Of a stretch of DNA of 37,605 bases, positions 1 through 8,009 are shown in pieces. The notes below the pieces were generated by a model. It was not told the origin of the DNA, did no database searches, and worked only from the letters and a program-made list of their open reading frames with translations. Position numbers and translations under genes: made by a program. Source of the DNA: Sciscionella marina DSM 45152 (GTDB lineage: Bacteria > Actinomycetota > Actinomycetes > Mycobacteriales > Pseudonocardiaceae); NCBI RefSeq assembly GCF_000379465.1, contig NZ_KB905425.1, positions 43,381 through 80,985 on the forward strand, read 5' to 3'. Within the stretch, counting starts at the first letter, position 1; every line of letters begins with the position of its first letter.

Positions 1-630
1 GTGCCGGGATTCGGCCGCCGGGCGTTCCGGCCACGGCAGTCCGAGACCGAACCAGTGCCCGGGAATCGTGACCGCCGCGAGGATGCCGGCCAGCACGAGA
101 TAGGTCGCCCGCCAGTCCAGAACGGCGGCGAGTGCGGCGGTCAGCGGGGCGAAGACGGTGCTGGCCAGCCCGGCGGCCAAGGTCAGGATGGTCAACGCCC
201 GGACCCGGTCGCGTCCGTGCCAGCGAGTCAACGCGGCGAACGCAGGCGGATACAGCACCGCTCCCATCGCCACCCCGACCAGCAGCCACGCGGAGAGGAA
301 CCACGCCAGGTTCTGCGCGGTGGCCACCGCCACGAGGGCGGGCACGGCCAGCACCGAGCCTGCGGTCATCACCCCGCGCGGCCCCCGGCGATCCAGCCAT
401 CGGCCGACCGGGATGCCGACCAGGGCGGCGATGAGCTGGCTAGCCGACAACGCCGCGGTGATCGCTGCGGTCGGCCAGCCCGTCGTCGCGGAGATGTCCC
501 CGGCCAGGACAGGAAAGGCGTAGTAGAGCACGCCCCAACTGGTGATCTCGGTGACGCACAAGGTCACCAGCACCCGCCGCAACCCCGCCCGGCTCACCAC
601 ATCCGACTGCGCGAGCGCTCCGGAGGACAC
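1..630 (-). CDS. MFS transporter, N-terminal part (runs off the window)
   Basis: Translation of the minus strand gives a continuous major facilitator protein of about 210 residues, open at the window edge, so the C-terminal half is missing. Hydrophobic helices alternate with short loops, and a loop reading GRWLDRRGPRG matches the conserved MFS loop between helices 2 and 3. The likely start is GTG at 630, 14 bases past the stop of the upstream oxidoreductase gene on the same strand, so the two probably share a transcript. Beside an ArsR-acetyltransferase fusion and an FAD oxidoreductase, export of an arsenical or a related toxic compound is a reasonable guess, but the substrate cannot be read from the sequence. 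Ribosome binding is weak, so the start is uncertain by a few codons. Confidence 0.8.
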   Translation of the reverse strand, partial: MSSGALAQSDVVSRAGLRRVLVTLCVTEITSWGVLYYAFPVLAGDISATTGWPTAAITAALSASQLIAALVGIPVGRWLDRRGPRGVMTAGSVLAVPALVAVATAQNLAWFLSAWLLVGVAMGAVLYPPAFAALTRWHGRDRVRALTILTLAAGLASTVFAPLTAALAAVLDWRATYLVLAGILAAVTIPGHWFGLGLPWPERPAAESRH

Positions 631-643
631 CGGCGTGCCCAGC

Positions 644-1978
644 TCAGCTCGTGGACGGCGCAGACACGGTCAGCGCCTCCGGCTCAGCCGGTGCGCCGCA
701 GCAGCCGCCAGCCTGCTCCTCGGCAGGAGCGTCGAAGACTCCAGCACCGCCGCACACCCCGGTTTCCGGCAACACCAACTCGACCCGCTCGGCGGACTCA
801 CGGTCGCCGGCCAGCGCGGCGGCGATCGAGCGCACCTGCTCGTAGCCAGTCATCGCCAAGAACGTCGGCGCGCGGCCGTAGCTTTTCATCCCCGCCAGGA
901 ACATCCCGGGCTCCGGGTGGGACAGCTCGGTGACCCCGTGCGGGTAGACCGTGCCGCAGGAGTGCACGTTCGGGTCGATCAACGGCGCCAGCGCCACCGG
1001 TGCCTGCAACGTCGCATCCAGGTTCAGCCGGATCTCGGACAGCCACGACAGGTCGGGGCGGAACCCGGTCAGGACCACGATCTCGTCGACCGACTCGACC
1101 CGCGCTCCCGCATCGGATACCAGGCCAAGTCGGTGTGCGTCGCGTTCGATCGCAGCGGTGCGGAAGCCGGTGACGACCTCGATTCGCCCGGCCTCGACGG
1201 CGGTCTTGGCCCGCTGGCCGAGCGCGCCTCGGGCGGGCAACTGATCGGCTTGGCCGCCTCCGAAGGTGTCGCCGACCTCGCCGCGGCGCAGCAACCACGT
1301 GATCCGCGTGTCCGGATGCTGGGCGGCCAGCTCATCGAAGGCGACCAGGGCCGTCAACGCTGAATGCCCGCTTCCCGCCACCACGACGTGCCGCCCCGCA
1401 TACCGCTGGCGGACCACCGCATCGGTCAGATCCGGCACCTGGTACACGATCTGCCCAGCCACAGCGTGCTCACCCACGGCGGGCAATCCGTCGCCACCGA
1501 GCGGATTCGGATTGCTCCAGGTACCCGAGGCATCGATCACCGCCTGCGCGGTCACCCGTTCCTCAGTGCCCGCAGCGGTGCGCAGGTGCACGGTCAACGG
1601 CTCGGTGTCGCGCCCGGCGTCGACGACCCGGTCCCGGCCACGTCGAGCCACGCCCACGACCTCGGCGCCGAACCGCACCCGCGCGCCCAGTGCGTCGGCC
1701 AACGGGCGCAGGTAGTACTCGGCCCACTCCCTGCCCGTCGGGTAGCTGGCCTCGTCAGGGACCTGCCAGCCCGTTGCGTCCAGCAGGCGGCGCGCGGCCG
1801 GGTCGATCAGCTCGGCCCAGCGGGAGAACAGGCGCACGTGATGCCACTCCACGACCGCGGCCCCTGCTTGATCGGCGCGCTCCAGCACCAGCGGTTCCAC
1901 CCCCTGCTCGACCAGCTCGGCAGCCGCCGCCAACCCGACCGGACCAGCACCGACCACCACTACAGGCGTCTCGCTCAT
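644..1978 (-). CDS. FAD/NAD(P)-dependent oxidoreductase, flavin monooxygenase-like, arsenic-island type
   Basis: A 444-residue flavoprotein. The N-terminal Rossmann motif GAGPVGLAAAAEL (about residues 11-23) binds FAD. A second dinucleotide motif, VAGSGHSALTAL, lies near mid-protein and suits NAD(P)H. A late TGFRPD motif is typical of the thioredoxin-reductase/FMO superfamily. The C-terminal tail is cysteine-bearing (VCGG, GGCCGAP), which could bind a metalloid; that is inference. Homologous flavoproteins often sit in actinobacterial ars operons next to an MFS gene. ATG at 1978 has a GGGAG ribosome site. It is divergent from the ArsR-GNAT gene and shares its operator region, so the regulator probably controls both directions. 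The reaction is not known; oxidation of an organoarsenical or a sulfur compound is possible. Confidence 0.82.
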   Translation of the reverse strand: MSETPVVVVGAGPVGLAAAAELVEQGVEPLVLERADQAGAAVVEWHHVRLFSRWAELIDPAARRLLDATGWQVPDEASYPTGREWAEYYLRPLADALGARVRFGAEVVGVARRGRDRVVDAGRDTEPLTVHLRTAAGTEERVTAQAVIDASGTWSNPNPLGGDGLPAVGEHAVAGQIVYQVPDLTDAVVRQRYAGRHVVVAGSGHSALTALVAFDELAAQHPDTRITWLLRRGEVGDTFGGGQADQLPARGALGQRAKTAVEAGRIEVVTGFRTAAIERDAHRLGLVSDAGARVESVDEIVVLTGFRPDLSWLSEIRLNLDATLQAPVALAPLIDPNVHSCGTVYPHGVTELSHPEPGMFLAGMKSYGRAPTFLAMTGYEQVRSIAAALAGDRESAERVELVLPETGVCGGAGVFDAPAEEQAGGCCGAPAEPEALTVSAPSTS

Positions 1979-1993
1979 CGCTCACTCCCTTCT

Positions 1994-2068
1994 ATCGATG
2001 TATCTCGATTGAGTTGAGCTGAATGTATCGAGCGTTCTCGATGGATGCAACCATCGATTTCAATCGAT
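1994..2068. promoter_or_regulatory. Divergent operator region with three ATCGA-type inverted repeats
   Basis: Between the divergent oxidoreductase and ArsR-fusion genes lie three inverted repeats built from the same half-site. They are ATCGA-N6-TCGAT (1994-2009), ATCGAG-N4-CTCGAT (2027-2042) and ATCGATT-N2-AATCGAT (2053-2068). ArsR/SmtB dimers typically bind such short palindromes over their own promoter, so this is the likely operator for both directions. Its position supports starting the regulator at 2080 rather than at upstream in-frame ATGs, which would place the operator inside the coding region. Confidence 0.65.
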
Positions 2069-2079
2069 ACACTGGCGGC

Positions 2080-2919
2080 ATGGCCATCGCACTCCGGCAA
2101 GCACAGGTCCTGCCCACCTCCGATGCGGCCACCTACGCCGACTGGTTCGCCTGCCTCGGCGAACCCGTGCGGGTGCGACTGCTGCACGCCGTGGCCACCA
2201 GCCCGAAGGGCATCACCGTGGGTGCGTTGACAAAGATCCTGGGCACCAGTCAGTCGACCTGCTCATTCCACGTGCGCAAGCTCGCCGACGTCGGCTTCGT
2301 CCGCCTGAGCAAGGAAGGCACCGCCACGATCGTCACGATCAACGAAGCCTGCTGCACCGGCCTGCCCCACGCCGCCGACGCGGTCATGGGGCTACTCGGC
2401 CCGCAGCCCTGCTGCCCGGACAACCTCCCGACCGACGTCACCGTCCGAGCACTGAGCGCCGATGACTGGACCGCGGTGCGCCGCATCTACGCCGAGGGCA
2501 TCGACACCGGCATCGCCACCTTCGAGACGACCGTGCCCAGCAAGGCGAGCCTCGACGCCAAGTGGCTGCCCGACCATCGCTGGGTCGCCGAACTCGACGG
2601 TGAGGTTGTCGGCTGGACCGCGGCCAGCCCGGTCTCACCCCGCGAGTGCTACGCCGGCGTCGCCGAGACCGCCGTCTACGTCGCCGACGGCTACCGCGGA
2701 CGAGGAATTGGAAAAGCCCTGCTGTACAAGCAAGTCACCGAGGCCGACGCCGCCGGACTCTGGACCCTGCAGACCGCGGTCTTCACCGACAACCGCGCCA
2801 GCATCGCCCTCCACCACGCCGCCGGCTACCGCACCATCGGCATCCGCGAACGCATCGCCCAACGCGACGGAACCTGGCACGACACCGTCTTCCTCGAACG
2901 CCGCTCACCCGTCAACTGA
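2080..2919 (+). CDS. ArsR-family repressor fused to GNAT acetyltransferase (ArsN-like)
   Basis: A 279-residue fusion. Residues about 15-90 form an ArsR winged helix with recognition segment [13 protein letters not shown]. From about residue 119 a full GNAT domain of the phosphinothricin/ArsN acetyltransferase type follows, with RRIYAEGI near its start and acetyl-CoA loop [12 protein letters not shown]. Cysteines C25, C61, the pair C91-C92 and the pair C111-C112 could form an arsenite-sensing site, although the classical ELCVCDL motif is absent. ArsN-type enzymes acetylate arsinothricin or phosphinothricin-like amines, so the protein may both sense and detoxify an arsenical. ATG at 2080 is preferred because 2023 and 2041 lie within the operator. 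Domain calls are strong; the substrate is inferred. Confidence 0.87.
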   Translation: MAIALRQAQVLPTSDAATYADWFACLGEPVRVRLLHAVATSPKGITVGALTKILGTSQSTCSFHVRKLADVGFVRLSKEGTATIVTINEACCTGLPHAADAVMGLLGPQPCCPDNLPTDVTVRALSADDWTAVRRIYAEGIDTGIATFETTVPSKASLDAKWLPDHRWVAELDGEVVGWTAASPVSPRECYAGVAETAVYVADGYRGRGIGKALLYKQVTEADAAGLWTLQTAVFTDNRASIALHHAAGYRTIGIRERIAQRDGTWHDTVFLERRSPVN

Positions 2920-3013
2920 CCCAAAATCCCACCGCGACGTCGACGGCCCGCCACCAGCATCACAAACGTGGTTCGCATGAAGTAGCGATCGGTGCACAGT
3001 TCAAGAAGCACTC

Positions 3014-3181
3014 ATGCCCGACGACGCCGTCCGGCTCTACAACCAGGGCTGGCCACTGCCCCGGATCGCCGCACGCATGGACGTCGCCGCCGGCACCGTC
3101 CGCCAACGCCTGTACGAGCGCGACGTCCCGATCCGCGACACCCACGGGCAGACCCGGGCACACCAACAGCGCCGACGCTGA
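3014..3181 (+). CDS. Short helix-turn-helix protein, resolvase-tail-like (possibly a remnant)
   Basis: A 55-residue reading frame starting at ATG. It contains [20 protein letters not shown] followed by [19 protein letters not shown], the shape of a resolvase-type helix-turn-helix (approach helix, turn, recognition helix, arginine-rich tail). Such domains normally end a recombinase or sit in small plasmid regulators. Here nothing N-terminal is present, so this is either a tiny DNA-binding protein or a leftover from an element that has decayed. It stops just before the next small frame. Confidence 0.45.
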   Translation: MPDDAVRLYNQGWPLPRIAARMDVAAGTVRQRLYERDVPIRDTHGQTRAHQQRRR

Positions 3182-3188
3182 CTCAGGA

Positions 3189-3389
3189 GTGCCGCACGGT
3201 GAGGATGCTGATCCGCTGCGCGCAAAGGCATACCGGCTCGACGCCGAACACCGGAACCTGTACCAGCGTCCGATCTCCGCCGACACCCTCCGCCGCAAGC
3301 TCAGCATCGGATCGAAACGAGCCCGCGCCCTCACCCACCACCGCCGCCAGCAACGCCAACCCGGAGCGGTTCTGGCGGCGGTGGAATGA
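3189..3389 (+). CDS. Short basic protein or remnant resembling the tail of plasmid transfer (SpdB/DUF2637-type) proteins
   Basis: From GTG 3189 (AGGAG directly upstream but too close to be ideal) the frame encodes 66 residues, including [20 protein letters not shown] and [19 protein letters not shown]. This looks like the DNA-binding C-terminal segment seen in actinobacterial plasmid Spd/DUF2637 proteins, recalled from memory. The membrane part of those proteins is absent. Together with the preceding fragment it suggests debris of a mobile element between the arsenic island and the radical SAM locus. It may instead be a free-standing small regulator. Confidence 0.35.
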   Translation: MPHGEDADPLRAKAYRLDAEHRNLYQRPISADTLRRKLSIGSKRARALTHHRRQQRQPGAVLAAVE

Positions 3390-3545
3390 GCGCCGGACTC
3401 GCGATGGGGTGCCGGCCCCTCGGACAGTTGGTTGTGCGCGTGCGGTCCGGCACCGCTGCCCGCTCCAACTTCTGGATTGAGTGATCGTGTCGGTGTCCCC
3501 AGTCACACTATCCGTCGTTGAGTATTCGGCGAGCTGGAGGCTGGT

Positions 3546-4469
3546 GTGTCGGGAACATCGTTTCTGTGGCTGGAGATAACGGGGAAATGCCAGCTTGAGT
3601 GCGTGCACTGCTACGCCGAGTCCGGCCCGGCGGGCTCGCACGGGGTGATGACGCGGGCGGACTGGCTGCGGGTGCTGGACGAGGCCGCCGAGTTGGACGT
3701 GGGGATGGTGCAGTTCATCGGCGGGGAGCCCACACTACATCCGGATCTTTCCGAGCTGGTCGAGTACGCGAGCAGCCGCGGCCTCGCGGTGGAGGTGTTT
3801 TCCAACCTGGTGCATGTGCCACCACGGTTTTGGGAGGTCTTCGCCCTGCCCGGGGTGCGGTTGGCGTGTTCGTACTACTCCGACGACCCCGGCCAGCACG
3901 CCGCGATCACCAAGCGGCCCAGCCTGGAGCGCACGAGGGCGAACATCGCCGAGGCGGTGCGCAGGGCGATCCCCCTGCGGGTGGGCGTGGTCGACCTCGC
4001 CGACGAGCAGCGCAGCCAGCAGGCCGTCGCCGAGCTGGAATCCCTCGGGGTGAGCGAGGTGGGCTCGGATCGGCTGCGGCAGGTCGGCCGCGGCCTCCGT
4101 GATGAGCAGGCGAGCACGGACCAGCTGTGCGGCAACTGTGCGTCCGGGGTGCTGGCCATCACACCCACCGGGGAGGTGTGGCCCTGCGTCTTCGCGCGGT
4201 GGCTGCCGGTGGGCAATGTGCGTACTGGCCCGTTGGGCGACATCCTCACCGGCCCAGAGTTAGCACGGGTGCGTGGGCAGCTGTCCGCGCACTTCGAGCC
4301 AGTTGAGATGCCGTGCGTGCCGAGGATGTGTGATCCCCAGTGCGGGCCAAACTGCGGTCCGGCGTGCAGTCCGCAGGGCACGCGCCATCCGTGTGGTCCG
4401 CGCGGCGGGTGCCGGCAGAACTACCAACACGCCGTGGCCCCGGTCAGCGCGGAGCATTCTCGTCGGTGA
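3546..4469 (+). CDS. Radical SAM/SPASM-type enzyme
   Basis: A 307-residue protein starting at GTG, with GGAGG well placed upstream. The N-terminal motif CQLECVHC (C15, C19, C22) binds the radical SAM [4Fe-4S] cluster and FIGGEPTLHP is the SAM-binding GGE motif. The C-terminal third has CGNC, then a run of cysteines (CVPRMCDPQCGPNC and beyond) able to hold auxiliary clusters, as in SPASM peptide-modifying enzymes. Such enzymes usually act on a ribosomal peptide, but no convincing precursor gene is seen. A 30-codon frame at 3487-3579 overlaps the start and is only a weak candidate. The 3' end overlaps the convergent kinase gene by 26 bases. The substrate is unknown. Confidence 0.82.
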   Translation: MSGTSFLWLEITGKCQLECVHCYAESGPAGSHGVMTRADWLRVLDEAAELDVGMVQFIGGEPTLHPDLSELVEYASSRGLAVEVFSNLVHVPPRFWEVFALPGVRLACSYYSDDPGQHAAITKRPSLERTRANIAEAVRRAIPLRVGVVDLADEQRSQQAVAELESLGVSEVGSDRLRQVGRGLRDEQASTDQLCGNCASGVLAITPTGEVWPCVFARWLPVGNVRTGPLGDILTGPELARVRGQLSAHFEPVEMPCVPRMCDPQCGPNCGPACSPQGTRHPCGPRGGCRQNYQHAVAPVSAEHSRR

Positions 4470-5289
4470 GCCCGGCGAGGTGGCGCCGCAATGGGGTCTC
4501 AAGGTCCGGATAGTCGCCGCTGATGGTGATCCGCCGCAACATCCGTGCACCAGCGGCAAGCTGGGCGGTGCGCCCGTCGGGGCTACCCAGGAGGTCGGCG
4601 AAGACCTCCCACACCCGCCGGGCCAACTCCGGGACGAGCAGGCTGTGGCAGTACAGGCTGGCCGCGTCCAACCCGGCCGGGCCGCGGCCCCACAGCTCCC
4701 AGTCGAGAAGCCCGAAGGGGCCAGCGTGGAGGTTGGCCCAGTGCACATCGCCGTGCACGGTCTCCCACCGTCGCACCGGCAGCTCGACGCCGAGGCTGGC
4801 CTGCGTGCGATTGGTAAGGCGGTCCTGGTCGAGGTGCACCCGCTCTGTCGGTGCAGTGCGCAGCGCCTGCAGGGTGCGGCGCAGCTCGACCCACCATTCC
4901 TCAGACAGAACCACGTCATCACGGACGACCTCGGAACCAGACACCGGAGTGCCCGGCAGCCGAGTGGCCAGCTCGGCGCGTTGCCGCCGTCCGTCGTCGT
5001 CCCACTCGTCGATGTCCAGCACGTACGGTTTCGCAAGGGCTGTGAAGGTGTTGGCGTCGGCGTTGCCGGTCCACCCTTCACCGGTGGCGTAGTCGGGGTA
5101 TTCGGAGACCACCCGCAGCCATCGTTGCGTCCCGTCTGGCGTGGTGACCGGGGCGCCGATGGATCGCAGCCGCCATCCGAACACCGCCGGACCAGCCAGC
5201 AGCACCCCGAACCGACGCGCGGCGTTGGCAAGGTTGGCCCGTTGCCAGGCAGTGAAGACCTCATCGGAGTCTTCCATCGCCAACGTCAC
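4444..5289 (-). CDS. Aminoglycoside phosphotransferase-like kinase
   Basis: A 281-residue protein of the APH/choline-kinase fold. The catalytic loop reads HGDVHWANLH and the metal-binding motif is LLDWELW, so the Asp-Asn and Asp ligands are intact. The N-terminal lobe is divergent and lacks an easily recognised nucleotide loop. Start GTG 5289 overlaps the TGA of the ATPase gene (GTGA), so the two are translationally coupled. The family phosphorylates small alcohols, aminoglycosides, homoserine or macrolides; nothing here picks one. Coupling to an XRE/DUF397 operon suggests a role in regulation or secondary metabolism rather than classical drug resistance, but that is inference. Confidence 0.78.
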   Translation of the reverse strand: MTLAMEDSDEVFTAWQRANLANAARRFGVLLAGPAVFGWRLRSIGAPVTTPDGTQRWLRVVSEYPDYATGEGWTGNADANTFTALAKPYVLDIDEWDDDGRRQRAELATRLPGTPVSGSEVVRDDVVLSEEWWVELRRTLQALRTAPTERVHLDQDRLTNRTQASLGVELPVRRWETVHGDVHWANLHAGPFGLLDWELWGRGPAGLDAASLYCHSLLVPELARRVWEVFADLLGSPDGRTAQLAAGARMLRRITISGDYPDLETPLRRHLAGLTDENAPR

Positions 5290-6071
5290 GGTTCGTCACC
5301 GTCCTCGTCGAGCAGATGGTGCAGGAACTTCTCCGGAGCAGCGAGGAAGTCGCGGGTGAGTCGCACGGGTAGAGCCTGGTCGTAGTCGACGGTCTCGGCG
5401 GTGCCGTCCTCGTCGATTTCGACGATCCGCGCGCCGGGCAACGCGAGCAGGATCGGCGAGTGGGTGGCCACGAGGATCTGGCTGCCCAGTGCGGCAAGTT
5501 CGGACAGGCGCGCCAACAGGGCGAGGCAACCGCGCACTGACAACGCGGCTTCGGGCTCATCCAGCAGGTACAGCCCGCCGGGACCGAACCGATGGGTGAC
5601 CAGGTCGAGGAAACTTTCCCCGTGGGAACGCTCGTGCGGCGAGGTACCGCCATAGGCCGGCAGCAGCGGCGGCGAGCCGGGGTCTTGGTCGAGACGTTCG
5701 ATCTCACTGGCGACGTTGTAGTAGGACTCCGCACGCAGGAAGAACCCGGTGCGGGGTTTGCGGCCCCACCGCAGCACCAGATGCTCGCCGAGGCTGGACT
5801 CGGACGCGCGAGTGGTGAACCGGAAGGATTGAGACCCACCCTCGGGGTTGAACCCGGCCGCGACCGCGGTCGCCTCCACCAGGGTGGACTTGCCGGTGCC
5901 GTTCTCGCCGACCAGGAACGTCACCGGCGCGGACAAGTCCAACCCCCCGGAATCCCGTAGCCACGTCACCACCGGGAGGGTGAACGGGTAGCGCCCGGTG
6001 TCGGCGCCGGTCTCCAAGCGAACGTGGCGTAGGAACAAACCGGAGCCTGCGCGCGCGCCGGTGCGGCTCAT
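5286..6071 (-). CDS. AAA/RecF-like ATPase (ABC-type, stand-alone)
   Basis: A 261-residue soluble ATPase. It has Walker A GENGTGKST (about residues 53-61), Walker B with following acid LYLLDEPEAALS, and a switch-like ATHSP histidine motif near the C terminus. The order and spacing match small SMC/RecF/OLD-type ATPases that lack long coiled coils. ATG 6071 has GAAGGGA upstream. The gene lies third in the operon XRE, DUF397, ATPase, kinase and overlaps the kinase by four bases. Proteins of this type appear in defence systems, DNA repair and uncharacterised regulatory operons. No nuclease or TOPRIM partner is adjacent. Confidence 0.8.
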   Translation of the reverse strand: MSRTGARAGSGLFLRHVRLETGADTGRYPFTLPVVTWLRDSGGLDLSAPVTFLVGENGTGKSTLVEATAVAAGFNPEGGSQSFRFTTRASESSLGEHLVLRWGRKPRTGFFLRAESYYNVASEIERLDQDPGSPPLLPAYGGTSPHERSHGESFLDLVTHRFGPGGLYLLDEPEAALSVRGCLALLARLSELAALGSQILVATHSPILLALPGARIVEIDEDGTAETVDYDQALPVRLTRDFLAAPEKFLHHLLDEDGDEP

Positions 6072-6088
6072 CGCAGGCTTCCCTTCTA

Positions 6089-6484
6089 CTAGGCGGCCTG
6101 GCTGCTGCGTGCGAGCGATGTCGCGGTTCCCGGACGGTCGAACTCGCCGTCCGCGGCGCCAGCGACAAACGCTGCCCACTCAGACCTGGTGTAGGCGAGG
6201 GCGACGCTGCTGTCGAGGGCGTGAAGCTGGACGCCGCCGTCGGCACCGGCCTCGATCCGCATTACACGATTGCTGCCGGTATCGGCGTGCCCGAGTGCTT
6301 CGGCGAGCACAGCGGGCCAGTCCTCAGCGCCGATCGTGATCATTGGCCCGGCTCCGTCGTCCTTGGTGTCACGGATGTGGATGAAGTCACCGTCGAAGTT
6401 GACCTCAACGCATTCCTGTGACGGGTTGCTGAACGAGCTTTTGAACCAGCCTGTTGCCGGGCTGTGGGCGTGGGCGTTGCTCAC
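6089..6484 (-). CDS. Tandem DUF397 protein
   Basis: A 131-residue protein made of two DUF397-like units. The first is WFKSSFSNPSQECVEV followed by IHIRDTKD and a PMITIGAEDWPAVL segment. The second, more diverged, ends in VALAYTRSEWAAFVAG. Ordinary DUF397 proteins are about half this length with one unit, so this is an internal duplication. In actinomycetes DUF397 genes pair with XRE-DUF5753 regulators, as here, and some act as antagonists of the partner DNA-binding protein. Start GTG 6484 overlaps the regulator's TGA, so the two are coupled and probably made in fixed ratio. Confidence 0.85.
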   Translation of the reverse strand: MSNAHAHSPATGWFKSSFSNPSQECVEVNFDGDFIHIRDTKDDGAGPMITIGAEDWPAVLAEALGHADTGSNRVMRIEAGADGGVQLHALDSSVALAYTRSEWAAFVAGAADGEFDRPGTATSLARSSQAA

Positions 6485-7356
6485 GTCTGCGTCTCCATCT
6501 CTTTGCGGACCTCGTGAATGATCTCAAGCGAGGCGTCGAGGTCGAGCGCACGGTCGATGGCCTCATCGAGGCTGGCGCTCAACTCGCGGACGACATGGGG
6601 CTTGTCGATCAACGAGCCAGTGGTGACCGATTCCTGCCAGACCATGTCCGGCAGGAGCTGCGAGTGGAAGGACAGGATGGTCAAGCCGCCACCGATGACC
6701 GGGTGGGCGCCGGCGCTGTAGGGCATCACGTGGATCTTGATGTGCTCGCGGCGCTCCTCGCTGAGCTTTGCCAGGCGGGCGAGCTGGTGAATCATGGTCT
6801 CGCGGCTGCCGACTTCCTGCCGGAGGGCCGTCTGCCCGATGGCCACGGTGAGGTCGATCGGGTCGGGCTCGTCGAGCCGCGTCTGCCGGGCGAGTCGGGA
6901 CTCGATCCGCGGGCCGACATCGACAGGTTTGATGTAGGGCGAGCCGCCACGGATCATCGCTCGCGCGTAGTCGGCGGTCTGTAGCAGGCCCGGGATGGTC
7001 TCGGCCGCGTACTGACGGAAGGCGCGGGCGCCAGCCTCCAATCCGATGAACCGCAGGAATTCCTCGGAGTAAAGCCGGGCGTAGTCGTCCCACCACTCCC
7101 GTTGCTCAGTCTGGCTGCGTAGGGTCGCCAACTCGCTGAGCTGGTCGTCGGACAGTTCGTAGACCCGGGCCAGCTCTTCCAGCTTGGTCGCGGTGAGCTT
7201 GCGCTTGGCGATCTCGATCGACGACAGATTGTTGCCGCCGATACCGGTCTGCTTGCCCACCGCGTTCAGCGTCAAGCCCAGCTGTTCGCGGCGCTCGCGT
7301 AGCCGTAGGCCCAGTTCGAGTGCTTGCACCGTGCTCGATACCGGCGCGTTTCCCAT
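6481..7356 (-). CDS. XRE-family regulator with DUF5753 domain
   Basis: A 291-residue protein. Residues about 15-70 form a helix-turn-helix (LRERREQLGLTLNAVGKQTG, then SSIEIAKRKLTATKLEELAR). The rest is DUF5753, recognised by YAAETIPGLLQTADYARAMI and IHVMPYSAGAHPVIGGG. This is the standard partner of DUF397. It begins a four-gene coupled operon (regulator, double DUF397, AAA ATPase, kinase). ATG 7356 is chosen because the longer frame reaches back through the promoter region and its inverted repeat. It probably regulates its own promoter through the 10-bp arms at 7450-7485. Confidence 0.88.
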   Translation of the reverse strand: MGNAPVSSTVQALELGLRLRERREQLGLTLNAVGKQTGIGGNNLSSIEIAKRKLTATKLEELARVYELSDDQLSELATLRSQTEQREWWDDYARLYSEEFLRFIGLEAGARAFRQYAAETIPGLLQTADYARAMIRGGSPYIKPVDVGPRIESRLARQTRLDEPDPIDLTVAIGQTALRQEVGSRETMIHQLARLAKLSEERREHIKIHVMPYSAGAHPVIGGGLTILSFHSQLLPDMVWQESVTTGSLIDKPHVVRELSASLDEAIDRALDLDASLEIIHEVRKEMETQT

Positions 7357-7449
7357 CAGCGGCGCTCCCCACCTGTCCTGAGTACGCAGTGCCCTGGTCT
7401 CAGTATCACAGCCTGGAACCAGCAAGTACACACGATTGGAGCATACCGT

Positions 7450-7485
7450 CATGAGTACTCTCATTTTAGCGTGATAGTACTCATG
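7450..7485. promoter_or_regulatory. Inverted repeat CATGAGTACT-N16-AGTACTCATG, likely XRE operator
   Basis: Perfect 10-bp inverted arms at 7450-7459 and 7476-7485, separated by 16 bases of AT-rich DNA. The site lies about 95 bases upstream of the XRE-DUF5753 start and 62 bases before the plus-strand start at 7548, so it could act on both directions. The AT-rich spacer contrasts with the surrounding high-GC DNA, as expected for a promoter region. Confidence 0.55.
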
Positions 7486-7547
7486 AGCTTGTGTTGACCA
7501 AGCCGAGTAACGGACTGAGTAGCTGACGTGCGGTAGAGGTGATCTCA

Positions 7548-8009
7548 ATGGGCTCGTTCCCGCTGGTGCCTGAGAAGGCACCGCCCATTGGCCTGCCGCG
7601 GACGAGCCGGGGCAGCGAGCAGCGCCGGATGACCCGAGCACGCCGCGCCGGTGCCGCCGAACTTGACGGTCCGCTGGTCCAAACACGCTCGGCCGTGTCG
7701 CCCCATCGTGCTGACGGGCCGAGCCGCCGGCGGCGGGTGGCGCTGCGTCGAGTCGCCTTCCTGCACGCGACGACTCCGTGCGCTGCCCGCCGCCTTCTCC
7801 CGATGGCGCGGCTACCGCGCCCCGATCGTCCTGCCCGATCCGCTGCCTGCGCGGCGGTCCCCCGAACGGATCGGTCAGGGCTCGACCACGGTGGCTTCGC
7901 CGAGGCCCCGAACTCCGACGGGGCCGCCGTGGTCATAACTCCCGGTGGGCGGGCGTTGACCCCGACCTCCACCTGCCCACCGGGTTCGACAGTGGCAGGG
8001 GGCTCATGA
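7548..8009 (+). CDS. Hypothetical arginine-rich protein
   Basis: A 153-residue frame starting at ATG 7548 with GAGGTGA upstream. It begins GSFPLVPEKAPPIGLPRTSR and is rich in Arg, Ala and Pro, with no recognised domain, signal or membrane segment. Its TGA overlaps the ATG of the next gene at 8007 (ATGA), which supports translation. Third-position GC is high at both ends but weaker in the middle, where frame +1 (7651-7938) looks equally coding, so a frameshift inside an older gene is possible. Function unknown. Confidence 0.42.
   Translation: MGSFPLVPEKAPPIGLPRTSRGSEQRRMTRARRAGAAELDGPLVQTRSAVSPHRADGPSRRRRVALRRVAFLHATTPCAARRLLPMARLPRPDRPARSAACAAVPRTDRSGLDHGGFAEAPNSDGAAVVITPGGRALTPTSTCPPGSTVAGGS

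Noticed and set aside
542-1715. Several plus-strand frames across the oxidoreductase gene
   Set aside because: They are shadows of the minus-strand flavoprotein, whose Rossmann motifs and codon bias are clear.
4444-5289. Aminoglycoside resistance gene
   Set aside because: The kinase motifs are general to the fold, and the operon context (XRE, DUF397, ATPase) does not point to drug resistance.
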